A DNA stretch of 64,000 nt. Origin: CALSMU01 sp965230225 (GTDB lineage Bacteria; Bacteroidota; Bacteroidia; Flavobacteriales_D; Parvicellaceae). The notes below the pieces were generated by a model that saw only the letters and a list, made by a program, of their open reading frames with translations, was not told the DNA's origin and searched no databases. Made by a program: the position numbers and the translations under genes. The DNA is taken from the NCBI GenBank assembly GCA_965230225.1, contig CBDDKM010000004.1:124001-188000 (forward strand), written 5' to 3'. Shown one piece after another: positions 55,085-64,000 of this stretch (positions are counted from its first letter, which is position 1; each line of letters opens with the position of its first letter).

Positions 55085-55387
55085 ATGATGATAGATTCTA
55101 AACTTGAGTCTTTAATACATGAGAAGCCTAGCTCAATTCGCAACACTATTCTAATTAGATTGTTAAGATTCCTATTACTAATTTTTGGAGGTGTTTTGTT
55201 TATTGTGAGAGTTGGTTTAATTGTGAGTAGTGAAGTACAATTTCAATTAATTGATTGGTTAATGATGGAAGATGAATCTCACTTGAATGAATCATGTCAG
55301 GTATACTATTTAGGATTAATTCATGCTTTAGGAATTATTTTTCTGATAGTAAGTATAATTTTTTTTTATCATGGTCAGATTATGTAA
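55085..55387 (+). CDS. Small membrane protein of unknown function
   Basis: A 100-residue product with two hydrophobic segments (LIRLLRFLLLIFGGVLFIVR and LGLIHALGIIFLIVSIIFFY) joined by an acidic loop (WLMMEDESHLNES). I do not recognise a family. Composition and hydropathy look like a real membrane protein rather than a chance frame. It stands alone between a terminator and a decayed coding stretch. Confidence 0.5.
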   Translation: MMIDSKLESLIHEKPSSIRNTILIRLLRFLLLIFGGVLFIVRVGLIVSSEVQFQLIDWLMMEDESHLNESCQVYYLGLIHALGIIFLIVSIIFFYHGQIM

Positions 55388-55421
55388 TATTATTCTCATA
55401 AGAAATAAGTTCGTTTATGAT

Positions 55422-55686
55422 TTTTCCAAGTGGTATCAAGGAATGGTAAATGATCCTATAGAAGAATAATTGTTCAAGTATTTAGACGGAGGTGCTTATT
55501 GGAATGTAATTCTGTGGCAGAAAGGATTGATTTAGTGGTTTTGCTATACCTGCAGGTTTTAGAGTATTATCCTTAGGCTACGATGGGAGTTGAAGTAACT
55601 TTTACTTGTATTAGGTCTTTAGTATTGGTAAGATACCAAAGCAGGGTTGGTATGAATTCGGCTATACATTTTTCGAAGAAAAATGA
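55422..55686 (+). pseudogene. Decayed coding region in several frames
   Basis: Three protein-like pieces occur in shifted frames. They are KWYQGMVNDPIEE then a stop and FKYLDGGAYWNVILWQ (to 55535); FSGFAIPAGFRVLSLGYDGS (55531-55593); and VFSIGKIPKQGWYEFGYTFF to a TGA at 55684. Together they look like the end of a surface or secreted protein that has gained frameshifts and stops. The middle piece faintly recalls FISUMP-type modules. The remnant converges on mnmE, 8 bp away. Confidence 0.4.
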
Positions 55687-55693
55687 GTCTCAT

Positions 55694-57058
55694 TCACTTC
55701 CCAATACAAAAATTAGCAAAGATGTTCCCCAGCAAGTCATCAGTAGAAACTTCACCAAGTATAGACCCTAAATGATGCAAGGACTGACGAATGTCAATGG
55801 CTAGAAAGTCTCCGGAGATACCAACTTCCAAACCATGTTTTACTTTTTCCAGATCAGCATGAGCTCGCATTAAGGCGTCGTAATGTCTGGCGTTGGTAAC
55901 GATGGTGTTTTCCAGCTGAGCCTCATCTTCAATAAAGAGTTCGTATAAAGCTTTCTTAACTCTCTCAATGTCGTCGGTGTTTTTGGCTGATATCGGAATA
56001 GAACCTGAAGGAAGAGTATAATTATCTCTTCTCATATCAGTTTTATTGGCCAGGAGTAAGGTGTTTTCCCTTGGGAAACCTATCTCTTTTAAATCTGCTT
56101 CCACATCAAAATCATGAACCTTGGTTTCGTCGTAAACATAAATCAACAGGGCAGACTGGTTAATCTTTTCCATGGTTCGTTCAATCCCCATTTTTTCCAC
56201 CGTATCATGAGCTTCTCTTATTCCTGCAGTGTCCACCAATCGGAATTCAATTCCGTTAATGATCATTACCTCTTCGATGGTATCACGTGTAGTTCCTTCA
56301 ATGTCCGAAACCAATGCTCTTTCCTCGTTAAGTAAACCATTTAACAAAGTAGATTTACCAGCGTTGGGTCTACCTGCAATAACCGTTTGAACTCCATTTT
56401 TAATCGCATTACCCAGTTTAAAGGAGTTGGCCAGTTTAGCCACAAATGCCAATACTTCTTCCACCAGGTTCTCCAATTCAGTTCGATCCGCAAATTCAAT
56501 ATCCTCTTCCGAAAAATCCAATTCTAACTCCACCATGGAGGCAAAGTGAATAAGCTTTTCTCTAAGGTCTTTAAGATCGTTAGAAAAACCACCACGCATC
56601 TGGTTTACTGCAATTTTATGAGCAGCAGAAGAGGTGGAGTGAATCAAATCAGCAATGGCTTCCGTTTGGGAAAGGTCCATTTTACCATTAAAAAAAGCAC
56701 GCTTCGAAAACTCTCCTGGTTCTGCCATAGCAGCTCCATTTTGCAAGAGTACCTCTATTATTTTTTGTTGAATAAATGTAGAACCATGACAAGCAATTTC
56801 CACAATATCCTCACCAGTAAAGGATTTTGGAGCACGAAAAACAGTTATAATCACATCGTCAACAATGTCTTCATTATCTTTAAATGCTCCATAATGAACC
56901 GAATACCCTTCTGCGTCTAGTATTGCTTTAGAAAAACAATGATCCACAATTTTTACAGAATCTTTTCCTGATAATCGGATCAAAGAAATTGCACTTACAC
57001 CGGGAGGTGTAGATAAAGCACATATAGTTTTATCGTCCAGAAGGTTTTTCAGATTCAT
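55694..57058 (-). CDS. mnmE: tRNA modification GTPase MnmE
   Basis: A 454-residue protein, the usual length. The N-terminal formyl-THF-binding domain (TICALSTPPGVSAISLIRLSG ... GEFSKRAFFNGKMDLSQTEAIADLI) is followed by helices and the inserted G domain with P-loop GRPNAGKST, DTAGIRE and NKTD. It ends in the invariant CIGK, whose Cys takes part in catalysis. MnmE with MnmG adds a carboxymethylaminomethyl group (or a related one) at U34 of certain tRNAs. No mnmG is visible nearby. This is a core chromosomal gene and marks the end of the adhesin-rich part. Confidence 0.98.
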   Translation of the reverse strand: MNLKNLLDDKTICALSTPPGVSAISLIRLSGKDSVKIVDHCFSKAILDAEGYSVHYGAFKDNEDIVDDVIITVFRAPKSFTGEDIVEIACHGSTFIQQKIIEVLLQNGAAMAEPGEFSKRAFFNGKMDLSQTEAIADLIHSTSSAAHKIAVNQMRGGFSNDLKDLREKLIHFASMVELELDFSEEDIEFADRTELENLVEEVLAFVAKLANSFKLGNAIKNGVQTVIAGRPNAGKSTLLNGLLNEERALVSDIEGTTRDTIEEVMIINGIEFRLVDTAGIREAHDTVEKMGIERTMEKINQSALLIYVYDETKVHDFDVEADLKEIGFPRENTLLLANKTDMRRDNYTLPSGSIPISAKNTDDIERVKKALYELFIEDEAQLENTIVTNARHYDALMRAHADLEKVKHGLEVGISGDFLAIDIRQSLHHLGSILGEVSTDDLLGNIFANFCIGK

Positions 57059-57278
57059 GCTGCAAAGTTATCAGAATAGTTCATAAGAATTAATCCTCAT
57101 AATAGGAATTTAGTTAACCTATTATTGAAAAACGAGAGTAATTCGTTTGTTTGTTTTTAAGATACATGAAATGAGTGGTTTACGATGTTTTTTGAAGCGT
57201 CATCTAATCTGAATGATAGGTTCTTGTTAAGGTGGTTTTGATAGTTAGAAAGGGACTTCTGATATATTTTCATTTGAA

Positions 57279-58790
57279 ATGAAACAAACAATGACTCTGC
57301 TATATTTTAGAAACCAAAAATTAAGGTTAATAGAAACTGAAAATTGGATCTTTAGATTAATACTTATACTTCTGGTAATGTTTTCAGGAAATCTAACTTA
57401 TGGACAAGTTTTCTGTAACGATTTCACCATTACCGGATCAACCACCAATAGTTATTGGACCCCGTCAAACACAACATGCATCACATCTCCAACTCCTTCG
57501 GGAACCTTGCCGTATACCGGTTGGAGTACTACTGGGTTTATTAAACATACGTTTAATGCCCCACAAACTTGTGTAACCATTGTATACACGGCAGTAAATT
57601 CTAATGTAATTGATCTAGGTTTGATATCTATAGATGGCGGAGGTGTAATGTCGTTGGAAGGAAACGGCTGTGTTAATGTAAATGGTAATACAATTGGACC
57701 TTACACTGGTCCTGGGCCAGCAGGAGATGTAGAAGTTACTGTTTATTCTACCCAATCATTTACAGAAGTTACACTAACAAATGTAGGGGGGCAAAACGGT
57801 TTTATTTCAGGCGATTGTAATTCGGTTACTATTCATACACCTCCTGCCGATTTATTAGGAAATGATACCGTTTGGTGCGGAAATCAGGTGGTTTTGGATG
57901 CTACATATCCTGGGACTAATGCTTATGAATGGCAAGATCAAAGTAATTTTTCTGCTTATGGGGTTAACGCAGCTGGGATTTATTTTGTGGATGTTACCTA
58001 CCATGGAGTGTGTCATTTTTCCGATACAGTAGAGGTAATAGAATCCTTAGCTGAAATTGATGCTGGAGAAGATCAAATCATTTGTGAAGGAGAGGAAGTT
58101 ACACTAAGTGCTATAGGTGTTGGCCAAATATCATGGGATCAAAATGTGCAGAATGGAGTTCCGTTTAATCCGCCATTGACTCAAGATTATGTGGCTACGT
58201 TGCAAACCCCAGATAATTGTATCGGAACAGATACCGTTACTGTATTTGTTAACCCTGCACCTACAGCTCAGTTTATTGTACCTGCCAATGGATCAATTCC
58301 TCCAGGACAAACCATCTTATTTCAGAATAGCTCAGTTGGAGCTAATTCATACAGTTGGGATTTTGGAGATGGAAATAACTCATCGTTCGAAAATCCAGAA
58401 CATTCCTATTCAGAAGTAGGTGTTTATGAAGTTGAACTTATAGCTGTTTCTCCCGAACTATGCTCCGATACAATAACGCTTCCTCTTCGAATTAGAGGTG
58501 AAACATTTATTTACATACCCAACGGATTTACACCGGATGGAGATGGTAAAAATGATTACTTTTTACCCGTTTTTTCGGAAGAGTTTATTTCCAACTATAG
58601 TTTAACCATCTACAACCGATGGGGAGAATTGGTATTTCAGTCGTTGGATATGAATTTACCATGGGATGGAAAAAGCAAAGGGGTAAAATGTAAAAGTGAT
58701 GTTTATGTTTGGCATTTAAAATATGGAAACCCTGAATCTGTTGCTTTGGATTTAGTGGAATATAGAGGACATGTAAACCTTCTTAGATAG
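57279..58790 (+). CDS. Secreted PKD-domain protein with T9SS type B sorting domain
   Basis: A 503-residue protein; a long basic n-region precedes the hydrophobic core (RLILILLVMFSGNLTYGQ). After a Cys-containing beta-rich N-terminal domain come two Ig-like modules (DLLGNDTVWCGNQVVLDATYPG; IDAGEDQIICEGEEVTLSAIG) and a PKD module (SYSWDFGDGNNSSFENPEHSY). A type B sorting domain closes it (YIPNGFTPDGDGKND ... YRGHVNLLR). It is smaller than the other type B proteins here but built from the same parts; probably a surface protein. It is monocistronic. Confidence 0.85.
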   Translation: MKQTMTLLYFRNQKLRLIETENWIFRLILILLVMFSGNLTYGQVFCNDFTITGSTTNSYWTPSNTTCITSPTPSGTLPYTGWSTTGFIKHTFNAPQTCVTIVYTAVNSNVIDLGLISIDGGGVMSLEGNGCVNVNGNTIGPYTGPGPAGDVEVTVYSTQSFTEVTLTNVGGQNGFISGDCNSVTIHTPPADLLGNDTVWCGNQVVLDATYPGTNAYEWQDQSNFSAYGVNAAGIYFVDVTYHGVCHFSDTVEVIESLAEIDAGEDQIICEGEEVTLSAIGVGQISWDQNVQNGVPFNPPLTQDYVATLQTPDNCIGTDTVTVFVNPAPTAQFIVPANGSIPPGQTILFQNSSVGANSYSWDFGDGNNSSFENPEHSYSEVGVYEVELIAVSPELCSDTITLPLRIRGETFIYIPNGFTPDGDGKNDYFLPVFSEEFISNYSLTIYNRWGELVFQSLDMNLPWDGKSKGVKCKSDVYVWHLKYGNPESVALDLVEYRGHVNLLR

Positions 58791-58988
58791 GTTTTGCTTT
58801 CATCTTGTTTGTGTGTTATTATTCAATTTGAACGTAGTTTTTTGTAAAGTGTATATTTATAACAATCAGAATCTGGTAAAATAGTTTGGCTTAAATTTTG
58901 AAACCAAACACACAACTGTAGTTATAGGAGCGTAAGAAAATCTTTTATCACAAACTGAAAAAAAGTATTTTTACAAAAATCACATGTT

Positions 58989-60074
58989 ATGAAACACATC
59001 TTACTGTTAGTTTTAGCAATAGCTGTTAATGTATCATTTGCCCAAATTAATAGGGGTAGAACTGAGGAAGGACAAGAAGGAAGCAAGACTGGTTCTCAAA
59101 GTGGAAAATCAGGATACGATAAAAACGGTAATCCCATTTACAAAACGCAAGGAGAAAGAGCAGTAAACTGTAATTCTGATTTAGAACTGGAACCGGGTAA
59201 TAATTTGATCTATCATAGAAAAACAGGAAAACCATTTACCGGTTTATGTCTTTCCTATTACGATAATAGAAAGTTAGAAAGAAAAGCTCGTTTTGTGGCT
59301 GGTAAAGAGGTAGACACTTCTTATACCTTTTACGACAATGGTAAAAGCTGGACAGTAACCATCTGGCAGGATGGAATTGAAAATGGAATGTGGCAATATT
59401 GGCACGAAAACGGTCAATTGGCATGGGACAATACCTATAGCATGGGAGCCAAGGAAGGTACATGGCATTTCTATCAGGAAGACGGTACTCCAATTAAAGT
59501 GATTAACTACAAAAAAGATGAGTTAGATGGTGAAAGTAAATACCACTACGATGATGGTATTGTGAAGAAAATTGTAGAATACAAAGGAGGTAAGATGCAT
59601 GGTAAGTTTCATACCTTTTATGCAGATAGCTCCAAAAAAATTGAGAAAACCTATAAGAATGGTAAAGTAGACGGAGAAGCTAAATTCTATTTCGAAAATG
59701 GACAAGTTTCTTATGTGCATCATTACAACAATGGAGAAAGAACAGGTAAGTGGGAGTTTTTCCATCCAGATGGACAAATGAAAACAGAAGGGTCATTTGA
59801 ATCTGGTAAGAAAGAAGGGCTTTGGTCTTACTTTTCAGAAGATGGAAAGAATGTGGCTAGTATTTTCTACAAAGAAGGAGTTGAGCTTAAAGTAGTAGAA
59901 TACGACAAGTTTGGTAAGCCAAAGAACGAAGAGGATTTAGTGGAGCTAAACAAGTTGATGTCGAAAGCTAAGGCAGAGGGAGAAGACGGTAAAAAGAAGA
60001 AGAAAAAGAAAGGTAAAAAAGGCAATAAAGAAGAAGGAGAAGAAAAAGAAAAGGATGGAGGAGAAGAGAAGTAA
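58989..60074 (+). CDS. Secreted MORN-repeat (YwqK-like) protein with Lys/Glu-rich tail
   Basis: A 361-residue protein with a signal peptide (LLLVLAIAVNVSFAQ). Residues about 75-300 are MORN_2/YwqK-type repeats (YYDNRKLERKARF; YHENGQLAWDNTYSMGAKEGTWHFY; FYFENGQVSYVHHYNNGERTGKWEFF). The last 45 residues are almost only Lys, Glu and Gly, encoded by a purine-only DNA run. Such repeat proteins are common in the Bacteroidota envelope, and their role is unclear; the toxin-antitoxin label often given to YwqK is not supported by context here. The gene end overlaps queE by 20 bp, so they are translated from one message. Confidence 0.78.
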   Translation: MKHILLLVLAIAVNVSFAQINRGRTEEGQEGSKTGSQSGKSGYDKNGNPIYKTQGERAVNCNSDLELEPGNNLIYHRKTGKPFTGLCLSYYDNRKLERKARFVAGKEVDTSYTFYDNGKSWTVTIWQDGIENGMWQYWHENGQLAWDNTYSMGAKEGTWHFYQEDGTPIKVINYKKDELDGESKYHYDDGIVKKIVEYKGGKMHGKFHTFYADSSKKIEKTYKNGKVDGEAKFYFENGQVSYVHHYNNGERTGKWEFFHPDGQMKTEGSFESGKKEGLWSYFSEDGKNVASIFYKEGVELKVVEYDKFGKPKNEEDLVELNKLMSKAKAEGEDGKKKKKKKGKKGNKEEGEEKEKDGGEEK

Positions 60075-60672
60075 CACTTCATACCCCTTAATGGAACAGT
60101 TTTATTCTGTTCAGGGAGAAGGTTTTCATAGTGGTCGCCCTGCAGTTTTTATTCGATTGGCTGGCTGTGATGTAGGATGTTCCTGGTGCGACGTGAAAGA
60201 AAGTTGGGATGAGGAACTTCACCCATTGGTTAGCGTAACCAGTATGGTGGATGAGGTGGAAAAAACTGGATGTAAGTTTGTGGTGATTACCGGAGGTGAG
60301 CCCGCTTTACACGATTTATCTCAATTGACAAAAGCTTTGCATCAGTTAGATTGCGAAATTGCAATAGAAACCTCAGGTACTCAAGACTTAACCGGAGAAT
60401 TGGATTGGGTGTGTTTTTCTCCTAAAAAGTTCAAAGCACCTGTAGAAAGTGTTTTTGAGCAGGCCAATGAACTGAAAGTAATTGTGGTAAATAAGCACGA
60501 TTTAAAGTGGGCATTGGAACTAAAAGAAAAGGTAAATAATACCTGTGAGTTGTATCTTCAACCCGAATGGGATAAGAGAGACAAAGTAACGGAACTAATA
60601 ATAGATTTTGTAAAGGAAAATCCCGATTGGAAAATATCTTTACAAACCCATAAGTATTTGGACATTAGATAA
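60055..60672 (+). CDS. queE: 7-carboxy-7-deazaguanine synthase QueE
   Basis: A 205-residue radical SAM enzyme with CxxxCxxC (Cys38, Cys42, Cys45 in LAGCDVGCSWCD), the substrate-binding start YSVQGEGFHSGRPAVFIR, TGGEP for SAM binding and a C-terminal LYLQPEWDKRD...LQTHKYLDIR. QueE turns 6-carboxytetrahydropterin into 7-carboxy-7-deazaguanine, a step towards queuosine in tRNA. The start at 60055 overlaps the previous gene; an ATG at 60091 would still keep the catalytic part. No other queuosine genes are in view. The next gene starts 12 bp downstream. Confidence 0.95.
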   Translation: MEEKRSNTSYPLMEQFYSVQGEGFHSGRPAVFIRLAGCDVGCSWCDVKESWDEELHPLVSVTSMVDEVEKTGCKFVVITGGEPALHDLSQLTKALHQLDCEIAIETSGTQDLTGELDWVCFSPKKFKAPVESVFEQANELKVIVVNKHDLKWALELKEKVNNTCELYLQPEWDKRDKVTELIIDFVKENPDWKISLQTHKYLDIR

Positions 60673-60692
60673 ATTGGAACGGTATGATTAGA

Positions 60693-62684
60693 ATGAAGAA
60701 TTTAGCAACAGTAGCATTATTTGTGTTAGGAATTACCTCTTGTTCGGTAGCACAACCGGGAGGTGGGTATACCACTACAAGTAAAAAAGCAATTAAGCTA
60801 TACGAAACTGCTAGAGGATGTTTTAACGAAGTAGATCCTTATACAGGAAGAAGAAACTTAAGCTGTGCCGAAAGCAATGCTAAAAATGCTTTGGAGAAAG
60901 CTCCTGAGTTTGTAGAGGCCATGACCCTACTATCCAATATCTATATTGAAATGGGAGATTTGGATAAGGCCATCGAATACAAGCAGTTGATGATCAATAA
61001 TACTCAGAACTTCTCTCAATCAGAATTCTTTTATCTGGCTAGTTTACAAATGGCAACAGGACGTTATGACGATTGTATCAAAAGTTCTAACCGTTATTTG
61101 CAAAACAGAAATGCCAACCCTGCTTTTGTAGAAAAATGTAGGCAATATGTAGATAATAGTCATTTTGCTCTCCATGCTATGAAAAACCCGGTACCGTTTG
61201 AACCAAAGAATTTGGGAGCAAACATCAACACAGAACGTCCTGAATATTTTCCTTCCATTACAGCAGATGATCAAACGTTGTTGTATACCAGAAACATTGA
61301 AGACCCAAATGCTTTGGCGGGAATTGGTATGCAGGAAGATATATTTGTTACCGAAAAAAATGGAGATCACTGGAGCCTGGGTTCTCCCTTGAGTAGAAGT
61401 ATCAATACCATATACAACGAAGGGGCACCTACTTTTTCTGCAGATGGAAAGTATGTCATTTTTGTTGGGTGTGAGATTGGAGCAAGAGGAGATTACGAAT
61501 ACGGTGAGGGTAGAGAAGGAAAAGGAAGTTGTGACCTGTTTGTGAGCGAAAAAATTGGAGATGAATGGTCCAAACCATTTAATATGGGAGCGCCTATTAA
61601 TACTGGTCATTGGGAGTCTCAGCCAAGTTTTTCTTCCGATGGGAAAACACTTTATTTTATTAGAGGATTAGTAAAGCATAAACAAAGAAGGGACCCTCAA
61701 AATCAAGACATTTATAAAACAGAAATTACACCGGATGGTTGGTCAACTCCCGTTAAATTGAACAACAATGTAAATACTCCGGGTAAAGAGGAGTCAGTTC
61801 AGATTCACCCCGATGGTCAAACTCTGTATTTCTCTTCTAACGGACACACCGGAATGGGGGGATTAGACATTTACATGAGCCGCCTAGGACCGGATGGAGA
61901 ATGGGGGAAAGCAGTTAATCTGGGTTATCCAATCAATACTCATAAAGATGAGAACAGTGTGTTGGTAGCTTCCAATGGAGACGTGGCTTACTTTGCTTCC
62001 AACAGAGAAGGTGGAATGGGAAGCCTAGATTTATACTCATTCGAAATGCCTAAAAATATGCGACCAATCAAAACCACTTTCATGAAAGGGAAGGTGTATG
62101 ATGAGGAAACGAAAAAACCACTGGCAGCAGATTTTCAGTTGTTTGATTTAGAAACTGGAAACCTGTTCAAACGAGCCATAGCAAACTCAGGTAATGGAGA
62201 ATTCATTGTAGCCCTTCCAAAGAACAAAGATTTCGCATTGATAGCTGAGCACGATGGGTACTTCTTCTTTTCTAAAAATTATTCTTTAGATAAGCTGGAG
62301 CGGAACGATGAAGGATTCTTATTAGACGTTCCAATGAGGCCAATGAAAGGTTCCTTTGTGCTTGAAAACGTATTCTTTGATGTAGATTTGGCCGTTCTTA
62401 AAGAAGAGTCATTAGTGGAACTTGGCAAACTGTTTAAGATTCTAAAAGCTAATCCAACCATGAACATTGAGCTTAGCGGACATACCGATAGCGATGGCGA
62501 TGACGACCATAACATGGAGCTATCCAAAAGAAGAGCGAAGGCTGTAGTAGATTGGTTGATTAAGGAAGGAATTGACTCCAAAAGATTATCTCATAAAGGA
62601 TATGGAGAGACCAAACCAATTGCTCCAAACGATACCGCAGAGAACAAAGCTAAGAACCGTAGAACAGAAGTGTTGATAAAGTAA
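60693..62684 (+). CDS. OmpA-family lipoprotein with TPR and PD40 repeats
   Basis: The ATG at 60693 (663 residues) gives a lipoprotein signal (TVALFVLGITSC); one three codons upstream is also possible. TPR-like helices (residues about 20-150) precede PD40-type propeller repeats (SADGKYVIFVGCEIG; SSDGKTLYFIRG; HPDGQTLYFSSNGHTGMGGLDIYMS; YFASNREGGMGSLDLYSF). A regulatory-like beta domain and a C-terminal OmpA domain follow (ENVFFDVDLAVLKEESLVEL ... LSGHTDSDGDDDHNMELSKRRAKAVVDWL). It is a paralogue of the protein at 26190, but sits in an operon with queE rather than with an adhesin. Probably anchors the outer membrane to peptidoglycan and may support T9SS. Confidence 0.9.
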   Translation: MKNLATVALFVLGITSCSVAQPGGGYTTTSKKAIKLYETARGCFNEVDPYTGRRNLSCAESNAKNALEKAPEFVEAMTLLSNIYIEMGDLDKAIEYKQLMINNTQNFSQSEFFYLASLQMATGRYDDCIKSSNRYLQNRNANPAFVEKCRQYVDNSHFALHAMKNPVPFEPKNLGANINTERPEYFPSITADDQTLLYTRNIEDPNALAGIGMQEDIFVTEKNGDHWSLGSPLSRSINTIYNEGAPTFSADGKYVIFVGCEIGARGDYEYGEGREGKGSCDLFVSEKIGDEWSKPFNMGAPINTGHWESQPSFSSDGKTLYFIRGLVKHKQRRDPQNQDIYKTEITPDGWSTPVKLNNNVNTPGKEESVQIHPDGQTLYFSSNGHTGMGGLDIYMSRLGPDGEWGKAVNLGYPINTHKDENSVLVASNGDVAYFASNREGGMGSLDLYSFEMPKNMRPIKTTFMKGKVYDEETKKPLAADFQLFDLETGNLFKRAIANSGNGEFIVALPKNKDFALIAEHDGYFFFSKNYSLDKLERNDEGFLLDVPMRPMKGSFVLENVFFDVDLAVLKEESLVELGKLFKILKANPTMNIELSGHTDSDGDDDHNMELSKRRAKAVVDWLIKEGIDSKRLSHKGYGETKPIAPNDTAENKAKNRRTEVLIK

Positions 62685-62732
62685 AGCGAATATTGTAAAT
62701 TTGTAGAGCGGATCAATATTAGCTCGCTTTTC

Positions 62733-63446
62733 GTGAAGAGATCGATAAGGAAAATAATTAGAGCTTTACCGGTAGATTTTTCGCAAAACCAAAAGTACGA
62801 TACCTTAACAAAAAAAATTATTAGGATTGTTCTGGAGGAGGACTCTACCTTCGTGGATGTGGGAAGTTATAAAGGAAAGGCTATGGAACTGGCACTTAAA
62901 TTTGCGCCAGATGGCTACCATTATGGTTTTGAGCCAATTCCTCATCTCTACAAAAACCTCAAAAAGAAATTTCAGGGTAAGAAGTGTAAAATTAATAACC
63001 TTGGACTAGGTGAAACCAGAGGTAAGTCAACTTTTAACTATGTACGATCCAATCCAGAGAACAGTAGTTTAAAAAATAGTGGAGATAAAAAAGAAAAGAT
63101 AGAGCGACTAGAAATAGAAATCGATTCTCTGAATAATCAATTGTACGGAATTAAAAAGGTAAACCTGATCAAGTTGAATTTGGATGGGGGAGAATTGGAA
63201 GTTTTGAAGGGAGCAAGTCACATTCTAAAAGAATGCAATCCTGTTATTATTTTTAAGCATTTTACCATTCCATCAGATACCCAGGACATTACTGCAGAAA
63301 CCTGGGCTTTCTATGAAGAGTACAATTATAACCTATACACTCTAAAATCTTTTGTAGAAAACCCTGTTCCTCTTACTAGAGGAGAGTTCGAAAAGCTAAC
63401 CATTAACAATCAGGAGTACGCCTTTGTTGCAAGATTTAAAGCTTAA
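62733..63446 (+). CDS. FkbM-family methyltransferase, GTG start
   Basis: A 237-residue protein that starts with GTG at 62733. SAM-binding motif I reads FVDVGSYKGKAMELAL; GFEPIPHLYKNLKKKF, NLGLGETRGKSTF and VNLIKLNLDGGELEVLKGA are standard FkbM landmarks (the usual IDVEG is NLDGG here). Members O-methylate sugars or small molecules, often in glycan synthesis. The target is unknown. It follows the OmpA lipoprotein after 48 bp and overlaps the convergent gene at its 3' end by 11 bp. Confidence 0.85.
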   Translation: MKRSIRKIIRALPVDFSQNQKYDTLTKKIIRIVLEEDSTFVDVGSYKGKAMELALKFAPDGYHYGFEPIPHLYKNLKKKFQGKKCKINNLGLGETRGKSTFNYVRSNPENSSLKNSGDKKEKIERLEIEIDSLNNQLYGIKKVNLIKLNLDGGELEVLKGASHILKECNPVIIFKHFTIPSDTQDITAETWAFYEEYNYNLYTLKSFVENPVPLTRGEFEKLTINNQEYAFVARFKA

Positions 63447-64000
63447 TAAAGGGGAGAGCTGATTTTGAAAGATTGGGAAAGGAAAGGAAATAAGTTCCTT
63501 TTGGTATGTTAGAAGTGTCAATTCGCCAATCAGTTAATCGTCCTGTGTAGATTATAGCACCTAAAGCATCTTGTATATAGTATTCTCTGTTCATCAATTC
63601 CTCCGTAGGACTAATATTTAGTTCGTTTTCACAAGGGTTGGGGTAGGTAGTCAATTCACTCAGTAAAGTAGGCTCCTCAACATCTGTAATGTCTAAATTA
63701 TCTCCCCAGGTAAATGGAGGTGTAGAGAACAAAGAATCCATTTTAACCACTAATACAGCATTCAAACCATTAGCGGTATAGTCAGTAGTCCCTACCACAA
63801 TATAACTGTGGTCAAAGGTAGTATCTGCCTTTTCTCCAAAGTCGTGGTAAGACGATCCTACTCCCAATGTCGTACCACCCACATACCATCCTCCATTACT
63901 GATGTTGGTCATGCTCATGTCCCAACCACCACTTCCAATGGCCTGCGTGCTGATCAGCATAAATACTTCAGATTCGTCGTACAATTGTGTGGCATACATG
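63436..64000 (-). CDS. C-terminal part of a T9SS type A cargo protein (5' end outside window)
   Basis: The frame runs from the window edge to a stop at 63436 and lacks a signal peptide, so the true start lies beyond 64000. The visible 187 residues include WDMSMTNISNGGWYVGGTTLGVG and HSYIVVGTTDYTANGLNAVLVVKMD, typical of long beta-propeller-like or SBBP-type secreted proteins. A type A sorting domain follows (ELTTYPNPCENELNISP ... IPKGTYFLSF). The ending KSALPFIKL is shorter than usual. Confidence 0.75.
   Translation of the reverse strand, partial: MYATQLYDESEVFMLISTQAIGSGGWDMSMTNISNGGWYVGGTTLGVGSSYHDFGEKADTTFDHSYIVVGTTDYTANGLNAVLVVKMDSLFSTPPFTWGDNLDITDVEEPTLLSELTTYPNPCENELNISPTEELMNREYYIQDALGAIIYTGRLTDWRIDTSNIPKGTYFLSFPNLSKSALPFIKL

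Noticed and set aside
58989..60074. Toxin-antitoxin assignment for the MORN/YwqK-like protein.
   Set aside because: It has a signal peptide and lies in an operon with queE and an OmpA lipoprotein; no toxin gene is adjacent.

Overview
This window reads as part of a chromosome from a low-GC marine or aquatic member of the Bacteroidota, most likely Flavobacteriales (a Crocinitomicaceae/Fluviicola-like lineage is my guess). The grounds are many secreted proteins with type IX secretion system (T9SS) C-terminal sorting domains of both type A (YPNP...) and type B (VPNAFTPDGDGVND), a PorP/SprF-family gene, OmpA proteins with TPR and PD40 repeats, weak Shine-Dalgarno sites with A-rich leaders, and promoter-like TTTG / TAnnTTTG boxes.

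Layout. 1-2677 (-) is a chondroitin-ABC-lyase-like PL8 polysaccharide lyase. 2870-3940 (+) is an M43-type metalloprotease relative with a broken zinc site. 4191-7614 (-) is a small secreted protein plus a SprB-repeat adhesin. 8162-10127 (+) is a pair of LPP20-type envelope genes. 10128-14239 is almost gene-free except for a C-type-lectin gene (12312-13151). It holds a cluster of compact units that look like structured small RNAs: each has a TTTTTGTAAC- or AACGAATT-like start, nested hairpins and an intrinsic terminator. Three minus-strand units share an apical loop containing UUGUGGUG, and three tandem plus-strand units share the terminator arm GCTTCCTCTG.

14240-36949 is a large surface-adhesion locus. 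A membrane-attached HTH regulator is followed by a 3223-residue adhesin with 24 tandem Ig/PKD-like repeats and a type B sorting domain, its PorP/SprF partner, an OmpA/PD40 protein, and a second adhesin. The second adhesin shares about 3.4 kb of nearly identical, indel-free DNA with the first but ends in a type A sorting domain. Two paralogous TPR-transmembrane-HTH regulators follow. 37110-41188 is a module with two paralogous secreted alpha/beta hydrolases around a Crp-like/SpoIIE phosphatase, a small unknown protein and a Crp/Fnr regulator.

41870-54519 holds two more giant type B adhesins, one with two lamin-tail domains and SprB repeats and one with ten exactly 261-bp repeats. Remnants of two decayed genes lie at 41353-41543 and 55422-55686. 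From 55694 the region is more housekeeping-like: mnmE (-), another PKD/type B protein, an operon of a MORN/YwqK-like protein, queE and an OmpA lipoprotein, an FkbM methyltransferase, and the end of a type A T9SS cargo gene (-).

As a whole the window is a surface and secretion island: large adhesins exported by T9SS, outer-membrane partners that hold them, membrane-tethered regulators that could sense the envelope, and an undescribed-looking RNA cluster beside a lectin gene. All family names come from recognition of motifs; no database search was run.
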